A stretch of 64,000 nucleotides of DNA, taken from positions 16,607,467 through 16,671,466 of the forward strand of contig CM030842.1 in the NCBI GenBank assembly GCA_018105865.1. Reading direction: 5' to 3'. Positions 26,149 through 35,738 of this stretch are shown piece after piece (position 1 is the first letter of the stretch; every line of letters starts with the position of its first letter). The notes under the pieces are model-generated. The model ran no database searches. It had not been told where the DNA came from and worked only from the letters and a program-made list of their open reading frames with translations. The DNA is from Metaphire vulgaris. Taxonomy: Eukaryota > Annelida > Clitellata > Crassiclitellata > Megascolecidae. The position numbers and the translations under genes are program-made.

Positions 26149-28141
26149 GTAGTAGTAGTATATTCGTAAAAATCAACTCAGATGTGATCTCCCCATGAGA
26201 CTTACGCCAAATGGATCAGCCTTATCCCAGGACAACTTCGACAGATGATGTGCCACGGGATGCCGTGTCTCCGACAGAGACTCGGGAACCGCCACCATGA
26301 CGAAGAAGACGTCGAGGATCGCTATTGCCGACGCTAGGGCGACCACCAGGCTCTCGCCGTACAGGTTGCCTAGGTACGCGCCTATTGCCGGACTTGTGAC
26401 CAGACTGGCAGCGAATGTTGCCGACACCTTCGACACGAGAATCAACTCTTGTTTAAATGAGAATATTATGGTTGTTTACAATCTTAACAAATGCCATAAG
26501 AAATGTTAAAGTCCAGATCTAACGGCAAATCTTGAAACTACAAAGAAATTTCATAATTATTAATCAAATTTAACTCAAAGCAAGACAACCAAGGGGCCCC
26601 TAAATGCAAAATAAATCATCGTCATTTTAAAATATTGACCTCGGAATTTTCCTGAATACACGACACCGGTTTTGGCAAATCTGGTGCCTTAGTAAGGCAC
26701 TGATATGCAGGCACTGTGAAAATTTATCTATTAATAATTACAATACTGAAAAAATTTCACCAGGGAAGTAAAATTTGTCAGCAAAATCAAATCCTAAAAC
26801 AGGTTCTCACCAAACCATACGCTGAACTACGCTCCTCCTCCTGTGAAAATTTATCTATTAATAATTACAATACTGAAAAATTTCACCAGGGAAGTAAAAT
26901 TTGTCAGCAAAATCAAATCCTAAAACAGGTTCTCACCAAACCATACGCTGAACTACGCTCCTCCTCCTGTGAAAATTTATCTATTAATAATTACAATACT
27001 GAAAAATTTCACCAGGGAAGTAAAATTTGTCAGCAAAATCAAATCCTAAAACAGGTTCTCACCAAACCATACGCTGAACTACGCTCCTCTTTAGTTGTTA
27101 CATCGGCGACATATGCGAATATGATGCTGAATGTCACTGAGAAAATGCCTGACAGGGAGAGGATTGTGAAATACCACCTGACAAAAAAACACCATTTCCC
27201 ACAATTTCACCGATATATAAACATTATATTATAAAATTACAACCAACAGAAAATAAGACACTAACTGCCAAACAAAAACACACTTCTATTCTCTAACACA
27301 CACATACCCACACCCACCCACCCACCCACCCACCCACCCACCCACCCACCCACCCACCCACCCACCCATGCTTTAATAAAAAACACTTTACAGCCCAACA
27401 ATCTAATGAAAACAGCTGGAAATAAAAATAATAATTATATTTTTAACAGCATTAATAGCCACAAATAACGACAAATAAAAACCTTTCTTAACAACCAGAG
27501 TCCATATTTAAGAATAATACATTAAATACATTAATTACAGCAAACGAAGGCAATTAACGATAGCGCAAATGAACATCGTATTACGCATGTAGCATATGGT
27601 GGTAGATGCAAGTGACAAATTAAAAAATATGCGGGTTGCAAATGCAAATAAATGCAGTATCTTGTGACACTCACTGTACCAAGGTCATAATTAACCCCTT
27701 TGCCGGAAACCCCGAATATATCCGTCCATTAAACATTGCATTACAGTTAAATACATGTTAAAGGGTTAAAAGGAGACATAAAAGTTCAGTGATTAACACT
27801 AGCACTCCGAAAGGAGCAGACCGAAGTTTCACGTACATGGGACTGAACTTCATGAGTGGAATTGGAGCGCAGGTGAATGTTACGGTGAGCAGCAGAAAGG
27901 GTTTCCTGCCCCACACGTCGGACAGAGCCCCGATGAGCGGGGCACTGAGGAAAGACAGCAGACCCTGTCAACACAAAACCACCACAAAACCACCTCAAAT
28001 TCTAACAACAGCACGCTGCATTAAAGTCAGATAACAAGCTTCAAAGACTTATCTATTCACCATCGGTTATATGTAGTATCATAAAGTGCTCTTGTCTTTG
28101 GCCATTTTTGCCGTGCTTATTGCGTTATATATAAATTGTCT

Positions 28142-28180
<39 letters not shown>

Positions 28181-30114
28181 AATTTATTACTTCCAATATC
28201 ACTGAATAGCACATAACAGCTCAACATTTGGATAAAATGACCACCATCCCTTGCCTGACTGACCCTACCTTTTGACAATTGTCATTTCAAATTTAGACTA
28301 AGCACCTGGGACTACTTTTGAAAGCTCTATATAAATTCATGAGACTTTACTTACTTACTGTCAAGTAATGCCTAGCATCATATATTTCGAGCAGTCCTTG
28401 GAACACATAACTGTGTTTGACTCGGTTAGAGAGCTTGTGTCAACATTAACATTGTCAGATATTCTTGCAACAGCCCAAATCCATAAGAGCTGCCATAGTT
28501 ACCAAATCTAAAACTATTTATATTTTAGAATTCCTACGTATATGGAGAGATATTTTTAACTGAATTAATAGCGTCATTGAATGACATTACAACAAATTCT
28601 TCAATACCTGTGGTTTAATTTATTGTAAAACCTGTCACACATTTTCAGGGCCTTCGAAATTTGTTTAATTAGATTTATCGATTCAAGTCCTACCGTAACA
28701 ATTTCATTACATTAAAATTCTGCTGAGCGTTCTACGTTTCTTAGCAAACTTAGAAGAGTAAATTCAGAAAGAGAGTAAGTAAGTAAGTAAGCAGTCTAAC
28801 CTTAACACCTTGTATGAGGCCATTTAAAAGAAATGCGTTCTTTCCAAAAGTTTCATCAAGCACCTGGAGGACATTAATTAAAAGAACCAAGATTAAATTT
28901 CACTTTATACAGAGATTTAAATTCTAAGGCCTTGTATATGACAACATCATCACTGCAATACTGTTCCATAATTACAATGCCAATGCACGAATTTCTGCCA
29001 TCACAAGAAAAAGGCAGAACATTCATCATCACCATTACCATAAACATAATCATCATAATCATCATAATCATAATCATCACAATCACCACCACCACCACCC
29101 CCACCCCCACCACCACCACCACCACCACCATCATCATCATCGGCATCATCATCATCATCGGCATCATCATCATCATCATCACCATCATCATCATAATAAT
29201 AATAATCATTATCAAGTCACCACTATCACAACTATCAGCATCATCATTTTTGCCATCATCATAATCATCAACTAAGGCAACAACAAGTGGTAGCTATATT
29301 TTTTGTATCAAGTTAGCATCAATGAAAACACCATTATTATTTTACCTAGTTGCTACAGACATGGACACTGTTGTCACTGTTGTCTGATATAACAATTTGC
29401 CGATAAAGGAGGCAACAGGAGACTGTACTCGAGACAGATATAAATACAAGCGCATACAGAAATTCTAATATTGAAGATGTGATCTTTGTTTAGCTTAAAT
29501 TATTTATGATGCAGGTGGTGCTCCATACGGGCAGGAGCAAAAATGAAAAATAGTCATCTGCTTTTAACCAGAGTTCATACATATTCTGCATTTAATTCTC
29601 TACAGCATGGTCTTCCATAAAATTGCGCAATTCACAGCTGCCACAGACAGGACCATGCTCTAATCAAGGCATTCCAAACCATGAAATCAAATGACATGAT
29701 GAGAATTTATGATGGCATAATATAAAATAAGAAGATATAATACTTATCAAAGTACTTTCTCCATTTCATGATTTTGCATGTTGCTTGTGGCTAACATTGA
29801 TAATCTCTTGTGATATTTTGCTCAAAAAAAGTTGGTGCCATTTAAAGGCAAAATATTGCAGTGTGTGTGTGTATGTGTGTGTGTTGCCAACTGAAAATGC
29901 CAAAAAATGTGCTTTAACCATCATTCTGTGAGCACAGGTCCAGGTCTCTTTTACAAATGAATGATTCTGAAGAAATTGTCAGTTCAAATGCATTAAAAAT
30001 GGGGTAATTTCCACCAACCGTAATGACCGGGGACATAAGAAGCCCCCAACTGAAGAATTCCAGGAAAATGACGATCAGGGCATGATAGACACTTGGCTGA
30101 TAGAGTCCAGCCTT
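19632..30114 (-). CDS. MFSD14: MFSD14 (HIAT1)-type MFS transporter gene, coding exons 2-13
   Basis: Twelve minus-strand exons join in one frame for 1,431 nt (476 residues plus stop). The product reads like vertebrate MFSD14A/B (HIAT1/HIATL1) from just after the N-terminal tail to the C-terminus. Recognised blocks include the MFS motif A region (IGALSDVWGRK), VSATFAASLVTSPAIGAYLG, FLSYLPEAGEYSSFF, GITGIRGLCNGLGPAL-type sequence and a di-leucine-like acidic tail. The family are 12-helix membrane proteins placed by sequence among solute transporters; the human proteins are about 490 residues, so roughly 15-35 residues (exon 1) are missing here. Every exon has an AG acceptor and a GT donor, and the phases match throughout. 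Exon 1 should lie between 30,115 and about 38,500. A weak candidate start is ATG at 34,474 (MADVD followed by GTAGTG), which I do not claim. The gene sits tail-to-head downstream of the modular receptor-like gene on the same strand. The substrate cannot be read from sequence. Confidence 0.95.
20066..20234 (-). CDS. MFSD14: MFSD14 exon 12 (helix 12)
   Basis: 169 nt, phase 0 in, phase 1 out, acceptor CTACAG and a strong donor GTATGT. It encodes LLVPGPPFVFGGILVIIAML, VATFMPANPNS and a Pro/Ser-rich tail ending SSENL. If the donor is not used, the frame reads ten more codons (GMYWLPSMRI) to a stop at 20,034-20,036, giving a possible alternative C-terminus. Splicing to exon 13 is preferred because it restores the family tail. 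Confidence 0.93.
20570..20632 (+). mobile_element. Second LINE/SINE 3' end type with (TTAC)n tail
   Basis: AAAGTGCTATATAAATCCAT, GAGGTTTTAC and TTACTTACTT. A related tail lies at 28,310-28,358 and a reverse copy at 53,110-53,170. Confidence 0.5.
20985..21169 (-). CDS. MFSD14: MFSD14 exon 11 (helix 11 and luminal loop)
   Basis: 185 nt, phase 1 in, phase 0 out, acceptor GTGCAG and donor GTACCT. It encodes VAQGVITGIRGLCNGLGPAL, FGFTFYLFKVDL, then a variable loop ending TTVPTVTK. The exon is more GC-rich than the surrounding introns. Confidence 0.95.
21403..21584. mobile_element. hAT-like MITE, CAGTGGCGGCTCTA family
   Basis: 182 bp in the MFSD14 intron between exons 11 and 10, flanks CCTCCCAC and CTTCCCAC (7 of 8). 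Confidence 0.9.
21660..21757 (-). CDS. MFSD14: MFSD14 exon 10 (helix 10)
   Basis: 98 nt, phase 2 in, phase 1 out, acceptor TTCAG and donor GTAATC. It encodes LIWLGGGVAAMGSITYPSIS, VFVSAHASPDQQ and the first base of Gly. The VAAM-x-SIT-x-P and DQQG motifs match the family. Confidence 0.93.
21805..22035. repeat. (AAT)n tracts with a duplicated flank
   Basis: AAT tracts at 21,805-21,862, 21,892-21,915 and about 22,017-22,032; ACATTACAATCATGACTAAA precedes the first two, showing local duplication. MFSD14 intron. Confidence 0.9.
22470..22660. repeat. Short tandem repeat, TTCAATATTCTTATTGAA core
   Basis: Eight copies of CAATATTCTTATTGAAT alternate with GTT and TATTTTT spacers, giving a 25/50-bp period. 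The core is nearly self-complementary (TTCAATA...TATTGAA), so the tract can fold. MFSD14 intron between exons 9 and 8. Confidence 0.9.
22748..22860 (-). CDS. MFSD14: MFSD14 exon 9 (helix 9)
   Basis: 113 nt, phase 0 in, phase 2 out, acceptor CTCTAG and donor GTATTT. It encodes TAFLSFLMKHCGNKHTVLVG followed by LCFEMLQLFLIGFSSEHW, aligning with the GNKNTILLGLGFQILQL region of the human protein. Confidence 0.94.
23146..23221. mobile_element. 76-bp mariner-like miniature element
   Basis: Near-palindrome with ends CAGGGTGGTGCAAAAAAAC and GTTTTTTTGCACCACCCTG, flanked by TA. MFSD14 intron, 24 bp from exon 8. Confidence 0.85.
23245..23316 (-). CDS. MFSD14: MFSD14 exon 8 (helix 8)
   Basis: 72 nt, phase 0 on both sides, acceptor TTTCAG and donor GTAAAT. 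It encodes MMGFSQEKIAGFVAMIGILS plus VAAQ, matching the MKFSPESVAAFIAVLGILSI segment of HIAT1. The initial Met is internal, not a start codon. Confidence 0.93.
23474..23960. repeat. 3 x 162-bp tandem repeat in an MFSD14 intron
   Basis: Units begin TACATGACAAAGACAAACGT at 23,474, 23,636 and 23,798 and are almost identical, so the expansion is recent. Between exons 7 and 8. Confidence 0.96.
24101..24214 (-). CDS. MFSD14: MFSD14 exon 7 (helix 7)
   Basis: 114 nt, phase 0 on both sides, acceptor TAAAAG and donor GTAAGT. It encodes SLKRIGKDKLILMLSVAVFL and SYLPEAGEYSSFFVYLRL. The LPEAG-x-YSSFF string is diagnostic of MFSD14. Confidence 0.95.
24502..25670. repeat. TTTTTAGGG-like minisatellite in an MFSD14 intron
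   Basis: About 1.17 kb of degenerate 9-mers; on the plus strand CCCTAAAAA, with recurring variants CTAAACACTCTAAAAACC and AAAAGCTAAAAACCC. On the transcribed strand it reads (TTTTTAGGG)n, an expanded relative of the animal telomere repeat. Located between exons 6 and 7. Confidence 0.95.
26008..26160. repeat. (CTA)n microsatellite with AC interruptions
   Basis: CTA units ending in a short TAG palindrome (ACTACTAGTAGTAG) 46 bp left of MFSD14 exon 6. Confidence 0.95.
26206..26427 (-). CDS. MFSD14: MFSD14 exon 6 (helices 5-6 and central loop)
   Basis: 222 nt, 74 codons, phase 0 on both sides, acceptor GAAG and donor GTAAGT. It begins VSATFAASLVTSPAIGAYLG, continues NLYGESLVVALASAIAILDV and VFFVMVAVPESL, and ends SWDKADPFG. 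It is the most conserved block and identifies the family directly. Confidence 0.97.
26714..27089. repeat. 3 x 126-bp tandem repeat spanning the exon 5 splice donor of MFSD14
   Basis: Units begin at 26,714, 26,841 and 26,967 (periods 127 and 126) and differ by only a base or two. Each ends with ACCAAACCATACGCTGAACT plus ACGCTCCTC, which on the minus strand is the last 27 nt of exon 5 and its GTGAGAACC donor. Confidence 0.96.
27063..27177 (-). CDS. MFSD14: MFSD14 exon 5 (helix 4), 3' end copied in a tandem repeat
   Basis: 115 nt, phase 2 in (completing the Met of SPM), phase 0 out. It encodes WYFTILSLSGIFSVTFSIIF, AYVADVTT, KEERSSAYGL. The donor is GTGAGA. The last 27 nt of the exon, its donor and about 90 nt of intron form a 126-bp unit present three times (26,714-27,089), so two decoy copies of the exon end plus donor lie downstream. 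Reading past the true donor meets TGA after seven codons. Confidence 0.94.
27301..27368. repeat. (CCCA)n microsatellite
   Basis: About 16 CCCA units in the MFSD14 intron between exons 5 and 4. Confidence 0.95.
27691..27769. mobile_element. 79-bp TTAA-bounded miniature element
   Basis: Starts TTAACCCCTTTGCCGG, has ATATATCCGTCCAT and ATTACAGTTAAATACA, ends AAAGGGTTAA. MFSD14 intron, 68 bp from exon 4. Confidence 0.8.
27837..27964 (-). CDS. MFSD14: MFSD14 exon 4 (MFS motif A)
   Basis: 128 nt, phase 0 in, phase 2 out, acceptor CAG and donor GTACGT. It encodes GLLSFLSAPLIGALSDVWGR followed by KPFLLLTVTFTCAPIPLMKF and SP. The G-x-x-S-D-x-W-G-R-K signature between helices 2 and 3 is the major-facilitator motif A. 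Longer open frames over this exon on both strands are shadows. Confidence 0.95.
28040..28180 (+). mobile_element. LINE 3' end with (AAT)n tail
   Basis: Contains AAAGTGCTCTTGTCTTTGGC and GCGTTATATATAAATTGTC, then (AAT)n. Same 3' end family as 1,118-1,262; inside an MFSD14 intron. Confidence 0.6.
28290..28360 (+). mobile_element. LINE/SINE 3' end with (TTAC)n tail
   Basis: GAAAGCTCTATATAAATTCA, TGAGACTTTACTTACTTACT. Same type as 20,570-20,632. Confidence 0.5.
28801..28863 (-). CDS. MFSD14: MFSD14 exon 3 (first luminal loop)
   Basis: 63 nt, phase 0 to phase 0, acceptor CAG and donor GTTAGA. It encodes VLDETFGKNAFLLNGLIQGVK, matching the loop and start of helix 2 in HIAT1 (LHETFP...LMNGLIQGVKG). 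Too short to be seen as an open frame; found by family similarity and splice phase. Confidence 0.93.
29020..29275. repeat. Imperfect (CAT)/(CAC) tract
   Basis: Degenerate CAT, CAC and AAT runs producing poly-Met and poly-Ile frames. MFSD14 intron between exons 3 and 2. Confidence 0.9.
30019..30114 (-). CDS. MFSD14: MFSD14 exon 2 (first transmembrane helix)
   Basis: 96 nt, phase 0 to phase 0, acceptor TTTTAG and donor GTTGGT. It encodes KAGLYQ, then PSVYHALIVIFLEFFSWGLL and MSPVIT, which is helix 1. The PSVYHA start of the conserved core aligns with about residue 35 of the human protein, so a short first exon must precede it. Confidence 0.93.
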
Positions 30115-30820
30115 CTAAAACCGAAAATGAACAATCACTGCTATAAGCAACAGTTACTTTGTAAACTATCACCATCTAACGCTTCGTACACATTGAAAAA
30201 CACCTGCATATATTGATTTTTAACCAAGCAGGCAATCGTTTTAAAACGTGACCCATTTAATGCTATTTTGAATGTGAAGAAACCTGCTATTTGGGAAAAA
30301 ACAATGATAAAAAACAGCGGGGGTCCATGTAAAAGATTTTACATTTGTCCAACAAGGACACACTTCAGCAATGTCATCAACGGCAACTCGAATCCAACAC
30401 ATACAGGATATTTCTTCACCTTCAACAAATACAGACGCACACATGGCATTGGCAAAGGAAAATCTATGTGCAAGCGAAAGCGGTAAAACAAAATGTCGGT
30501 TCAGCACATGAGAGGAAAATCATGCGGCAATTGGGTGTGTAGCTGTTCATGCTAATCAAGCAGTGCTTATAGTGTGTGCAAAGGTCAAATCAAAAGCACA
30601 AGGGACCTTGGAAGATTCCTGGATAGAAACTTTAAAACAACCAATCCGTTTAGCATAACAGAACACAGTATAATAATGCCATCCATCTCAACAATCTCAT
30701 GAAACAATGCACTGGTAACCTGCAAAAAATATGCAACAACGCCAAGGGTTTATATACACATTGGCCAATGGCTAAGAACACTTAGATCCATCTACACATT
30801 AAAACTCAATTTTCAAAATA

Positions 30821-31004
30821 CAGTAGCACTTCATTGTAATGGACTCAGTTATAACATATACTCAGTTATAATAGCGTATCATAATGTACAGTACCGTTTG
30901 ATGTGCTACCACATTGGACAGCAGTGGATATAACGTATCTCGAATATACTGTAATGTACTAAATTTTACAGACCCACTAAGTACATTATAACGGAGCTCT
31001 ACTG
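30821..31004. mobile_element. pogo/Tigger-like MITE
   Basis: 184 bp flanked by TA; ends CAGTAGCACTTCATTGTAAT and ATTATAACGGAGCTCTACTG, with internal GTTATAAC repeats. Same family as 55,180-55,369. Confidence 0.82.
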
Positions 31005-31168
31005 TATATTAAACATCCTAAAATGTGTTTCTAAGTGCCTTCATTTGAAAATCTTCAGCACACCAGTCCCATGTACTTCAAGTTATCTAGCAAAAACAGC
31101 AACTAAAGTCACCCCCACTTAAATACCTTCAACAGGAATGTCAAACCAGATGGGTCTGCCTTTTGAGT

Positions 31169-31173
<5 letters not shown>

Positions 31174-31250
<77 letters not shown>
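31174..31250. repeat. (AT)n microsatellite
   Basis: About 38 AT units. Further (AT)n tracts at 35,225-35,262 and 57,228-57,276. Confidence 0.97.
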
Positions 31251-31253
<3 letters not shown>

Positions 31254-34200
31254 TGCCTGGACCAGCCTTAATACAAGAAATGACAGTGAATATCCATTCA
31301 GAAAACATGCTACATAGGACCATGTGCTACACTGTAATTAGCCATCTTCATTAGTCGCAATCTTCATTAGTCATCATTGCAGGCACCAAATAGGACAAAG
31401 CGGTTGAAATAACTGATAGGAAGATACAACAGGAGACAACCGAAAAGTATGCAACAAAAGAAACACAGCAACAAACTGGGGAAAAACATGAAGCGTTGCT
31501 CTCTCACTCCTCCCAATCTCTACCCTCCCTCTCCTTCTCTCTGTCTGTCTGTCTGACTCTCTTTCACACAAACTCTAAGTCACAGTCAACACACATGCAT
31601 GCATGCACACACCACAGCACAAGTTCTGTTAGCCTACCTCTTATACTAATGACTTCATATTACTGTATTGATGTCATTGCTATTACCAGCATAACAATCA
31701 CCATCTAGATCCTACTGTCAGAGATACTTTCTACAAGGCTACATCTCACTGCCATTCAAATTCCAAATGCATTATTTGCCATTGTTACATCAGTCCACAG
31801 TTAAGGCCTAAAGCAATTCAGTGGAGTGAAACTGCACTGTTGGTACCTGCTTTGTCTGCCATAGGTCATATGCAATTGCTATGTCACTGAATAGAACAGT
31901 GGGATATAAACATAACATAACACAGCCCAACAGAACAAACACACACACACACACACACACTCATTCACACACATAAGCACACATTCAGGAAGATAAACAA
32001 CACATCAATATGCTAAATGACTCATACTATTACAGATTTTAAAAACACTTCCAAGAAAGAAATCTTATAAACCGATTGTACAACGTACTAACTTATAACA
32101 CCCTTACTTTAATAATATTAATGCTAAAGATAGCTGTCAAAAGCTCATCACAAAAACAGGATCTAAGCATCTTAAGAATACTCAAGACCCTTATGCATAG
32201 CTAGGTATTTGGTTATGGAAAATGAGTGTAGTCGATCAGTGTAACAATTTACTGTTTAGTCAAAGTATTCAGCAAATTCAGAACCTATCAAGCAAGTAAG
32301 TAACTACAGGCAAGTGTAAAGTGGAGAGAAAACTAAGTACTGCTGACATCGTATATTATTATATATTACCACTGACAGATACAAATAGACAACTTTACCA
32401 TTAATTGCAAGCATTAGCAGCCTTAAACTATCTGTCTAACAACACTAAGCGTATCCAAAAAAAATTGTAGCCATGAAATAATATGCTAAAAACCATTTCC
32501 TAGACTGCCTGATCGAATAAAACTGGCAGAAAATTTTGAAAAGTCTCACAAGCCACAATGGTACCAAATAACAGAACTACAACAGAGTTCAAAGGTCATT
32601 GCTTACAGAAAAAACAAAGCTATATAAGTGAAATATATAAGGTATATACAAACTCATTAAGCCGACAATATTACACATGCAAGGCTTTCAAAACACTGGA
32701 TTCTGTTAAGCATAGCTACTGGTAAATAACAAATTTCTCTTGTGAAAGACTATTTAAAAGTAATTTTAAAAAGGTAGGTCCCCTACTCGAGCCCGAGCGT
32801 TTGGTTCCGGTGCTTATCCCTGGTCTATATACGCAATCAGCAACAATATATGCAAGAGAAGTTTGTTATTTATCAGTAGCTATATTGACAGAGCCCAGAT
32901 TTTTGAAAGCCTTACATTTGTAGTAATGTCAGCTTAATGAATCTTTACATATAATATGGTCTAAGTCAGCTACTGTGAGATATACTATACGACAAAAACA
33001 AAGGTGTGTGAAGTCTACTGTGATACATTTTTAAAAACAAACAATACCACTACAATATAAGAGAACATGGAAACGAAAATATAAAAGCTGATAACATTCA
33101 CTATATACACACAACAAAAAGAATTGATCAATAGCAAAAAACACATTTTCACACAAGAAAGCTACTAACAGGCTCACATGTGAGACAGCGAATGTTGCAA
33201 TTGGTTGTAAGTCTAGTCTTGTGTCCCAGTGGAGCATTCATTGCTTATACTGGAGTATTATTCATTGCTCATAAATATTATTAGCAAGAATGCATGGAAA
33301 TCAGCAGAAATTTTTAGCCTCTGAAGCCAAAAGAAAAAAAAAACTGTAGCGTCATATATCAGGTTTAAATATCTTTAATTTTGGAAAATGCACCAATGCA
33401 ACAGCTCTGTGTGTGTGTGTGTGTGTGTGTGTGTCTGTGTTCTTGCCCAACTATCATGCATCTATATGCTCAAATACAGGCACCATCCAACTCATACCAA
33501 ATACATCGGGCAAATACGAATATCCTGTCGTCCGGGCAAAACTAAAGAAATGGTTTGTGCCGTTTTCTCTGAAACTAAACAGAACTCTATAAACAAAGAA
33601 CACAGAAAAATCAACAAAGAATTTTTTTTTAAATCACGAAGAAACCAAAACACAATTACTGAAAAATAGATAACGAATTAACAGATTAAATAGTTAATTC
33701 CATGCAGTTGCGGGCAAGAAGAAACAAATGCCAAAGAATTCAGACTAGGATGAGAACACCCACAAAATGGCTAAATTAAATTCTGCCAAAATGGTTCCAT
33801 CATATTTTCTTCATAAGGTACAAAATATGAGCCCTAAGCTGTGGTTGAAGATTTGAATGAAAGCTAAGCTTCAAGTGATTTTCTTAGTCTATAAATTAAA
33901 AAATTAATTTTGCTAAATAACAGCGACTTGGAACGTACTTCACCGTTACCCCTTTCTGTAACAGAAGGCGTTTGTGATCAAACCAAAACTATCTCACTTC
34001 AAAGAAGTACCTGAAACTTCGCAGTCTTGAAGTTCAGGATTTGAAAAATTTCTTAGTATATTTCTACCTTATGACGAATATCTTGGGAGGGGGTATTTCC
34101 CATTACAAAAGGGTGACAGGGCGTATGGCAAAACATTACACCGGGAAGTTCTACGCTTTTAAAATTATGATGCTACGGATCTAACACAGTAAATAAATAA

Positions 34201-35051
34201 CACATTAATTCAACCCCAATCACAATAACCGATCATAAAAATAAGTATTCCAATATTTTAATTTAATTAAAACTTAATGACATTTCGTACCATAGTTTTA
34301 AGTAGCGATGTTTCATCGGCAAGAACGCAACTTCTATTTTAAACTGACATTAACACTGGCGAGCATTTTGTTAATCTATTTAACTGTAGTTTAATTAGTT
34401 ATTTCTTCTAAATGGAAGCGTTTGTTACGAGAGTTATTACAAATTAGATCTTAACTCCACTACATCAACATCCGCCATTGACGCTCTAGTGACTAGCCTT
34501 AGGCAAAACGCATCGAGCAGCGTAAGATAATCTGATCCAATCATCTAAAAGTAGCACATGAATTTATTAACATTTCTGGATTTAAGTATATAGTATTCTA
34601 AATACTTGTTCCTTTAAGGTCTTTTTGAATTATGATCTATTTTTTGCGATAATATAAAATTTCAAATATATTTAATGCGGTTGTCTATTTGATTGACTGA
34701 TTTACTATTAGGTGTGTTTTCCATCCCGCAGTTAATAGTTTTCTACTTCTTATACCGCACGATAGGTATTAATACAGGACACCCAAACTATTAGGCCTAA
34801 TTAGGTCTCGCAGTTATTAGAGGTAGTAGATTGATTGAAATAGTTTTCAGAATTCAGACTCTGTCAGAAATGCTCCGTTAAATAAAATGTTTACTTAATG
34901 GTCGTAACCTTGGTGTGACATTCGATTCTTCCCTCTCTTTCACTAGTCACATAGGCCTAAAATTCCAGGCCCGTATGAAGTGAGGGTGCAATAGAAGATA
35001 AAGGATAACGGAAGGGTGATGACCTCTTCTTTGCTTGTCAGGACTTTTAAC

Positions 35052-35217
35052 CAGGGTGCGATTTGTGACCTGGAGCAGTGGTGGGGAATATGTCGAGTTT
35101 GGGGGGATGAAGCTGTGGGAAATGTAGCAGGGGATTTAGTGGTGGGGATGTAGCAGTAGGGGATGCAGTTGGGCATTGGGAGGGGAAGATTCCCCCTCCC
35201 CTACAAATCGCGCCCTG
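35052..35217. mobile_element. hAT-like MITE, CAGGGTGCGATTTG family
   Basis: 166 bp, ends as in the 708-875 copy, flanks CTTTTAAC and CTTTTAAT (7 of 8). Confidence 0.88.
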
Positions 35218-35218
35218 C

Positions 35219-35263
<45 letters not shown>

Positions 35264-35559
35264 CGCGAGTCGTGAGTGACCAGGACAACGAGAAGTGACA
35301 GCATCAACTTTTCATGTGCCTAACTTCGGAGGTTTGGGCCCCCCAATATTTTAAGTGGATCGACGCCTTTGTTGTTATTGAACAAGGTTTGCTGATTCAT
35401 TGTAAAATGTAGGTTACCTAGAACGAACACTGAAATTGGTAAACTAGTTGGTGAAAGAGCTTTTTCTATTTCTGTACCAAAAATCTGGAACTCTTTCCGT
35501 CTGACTGTCAGATCTTCCAATTCATTGGGTATTTTCAGGTTCAGGCTTAGGCCTAGAGG

Positions 35560-35738
35560 CAGGGATATTTCTAGGATTGTGAATTTGGGGGGTGTCGACC
35601 TCAAATTGGGGAAGTTGTCCGGAGCTAATTAGTATGCATTTTGTATGCATACCATTGTCACATTACCAAATTTTTGGGGGGTGTCGACCTCAAATTGGGG
35701 AGTGTTGGTGGGTGTTAGGGGGTGTAAAAATATCCCTG
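35560..35738. mobile_element. hAT-like MITE, CAGGGATATTT family, reverse
   Basis: 179 bp, starts CAGGGATATTTCTAGGATTG, ends GTGTAAAAATATCCCTG, flanks CCTAGAGG / CTTAGAGG. GGTGTCGACCTCAAATTGGG occurs twice inside. Confidence 0.88.

Larger units (their letters stand above)
30115..35051. other. MFSD14 intron 1 / 5' region, no exon identified
   Basis: AT-rich, with one pogo-like MITE, (AT)n, (AC)n and (GT)n tracts. The missing MFSD14 first exon should be here or further right. ATG at 34,474 in a good start context opens only 13 codons. Confidence 0.45.

Noticed and set aside
34430..34476. ATG at 34,474 as MFSD14 first exon
   Set aside because: MADVD followed by GTAGTG is phase-compatible but lacks the basic N-terminus of the family; kept only as a weak candidate in the gene entry.
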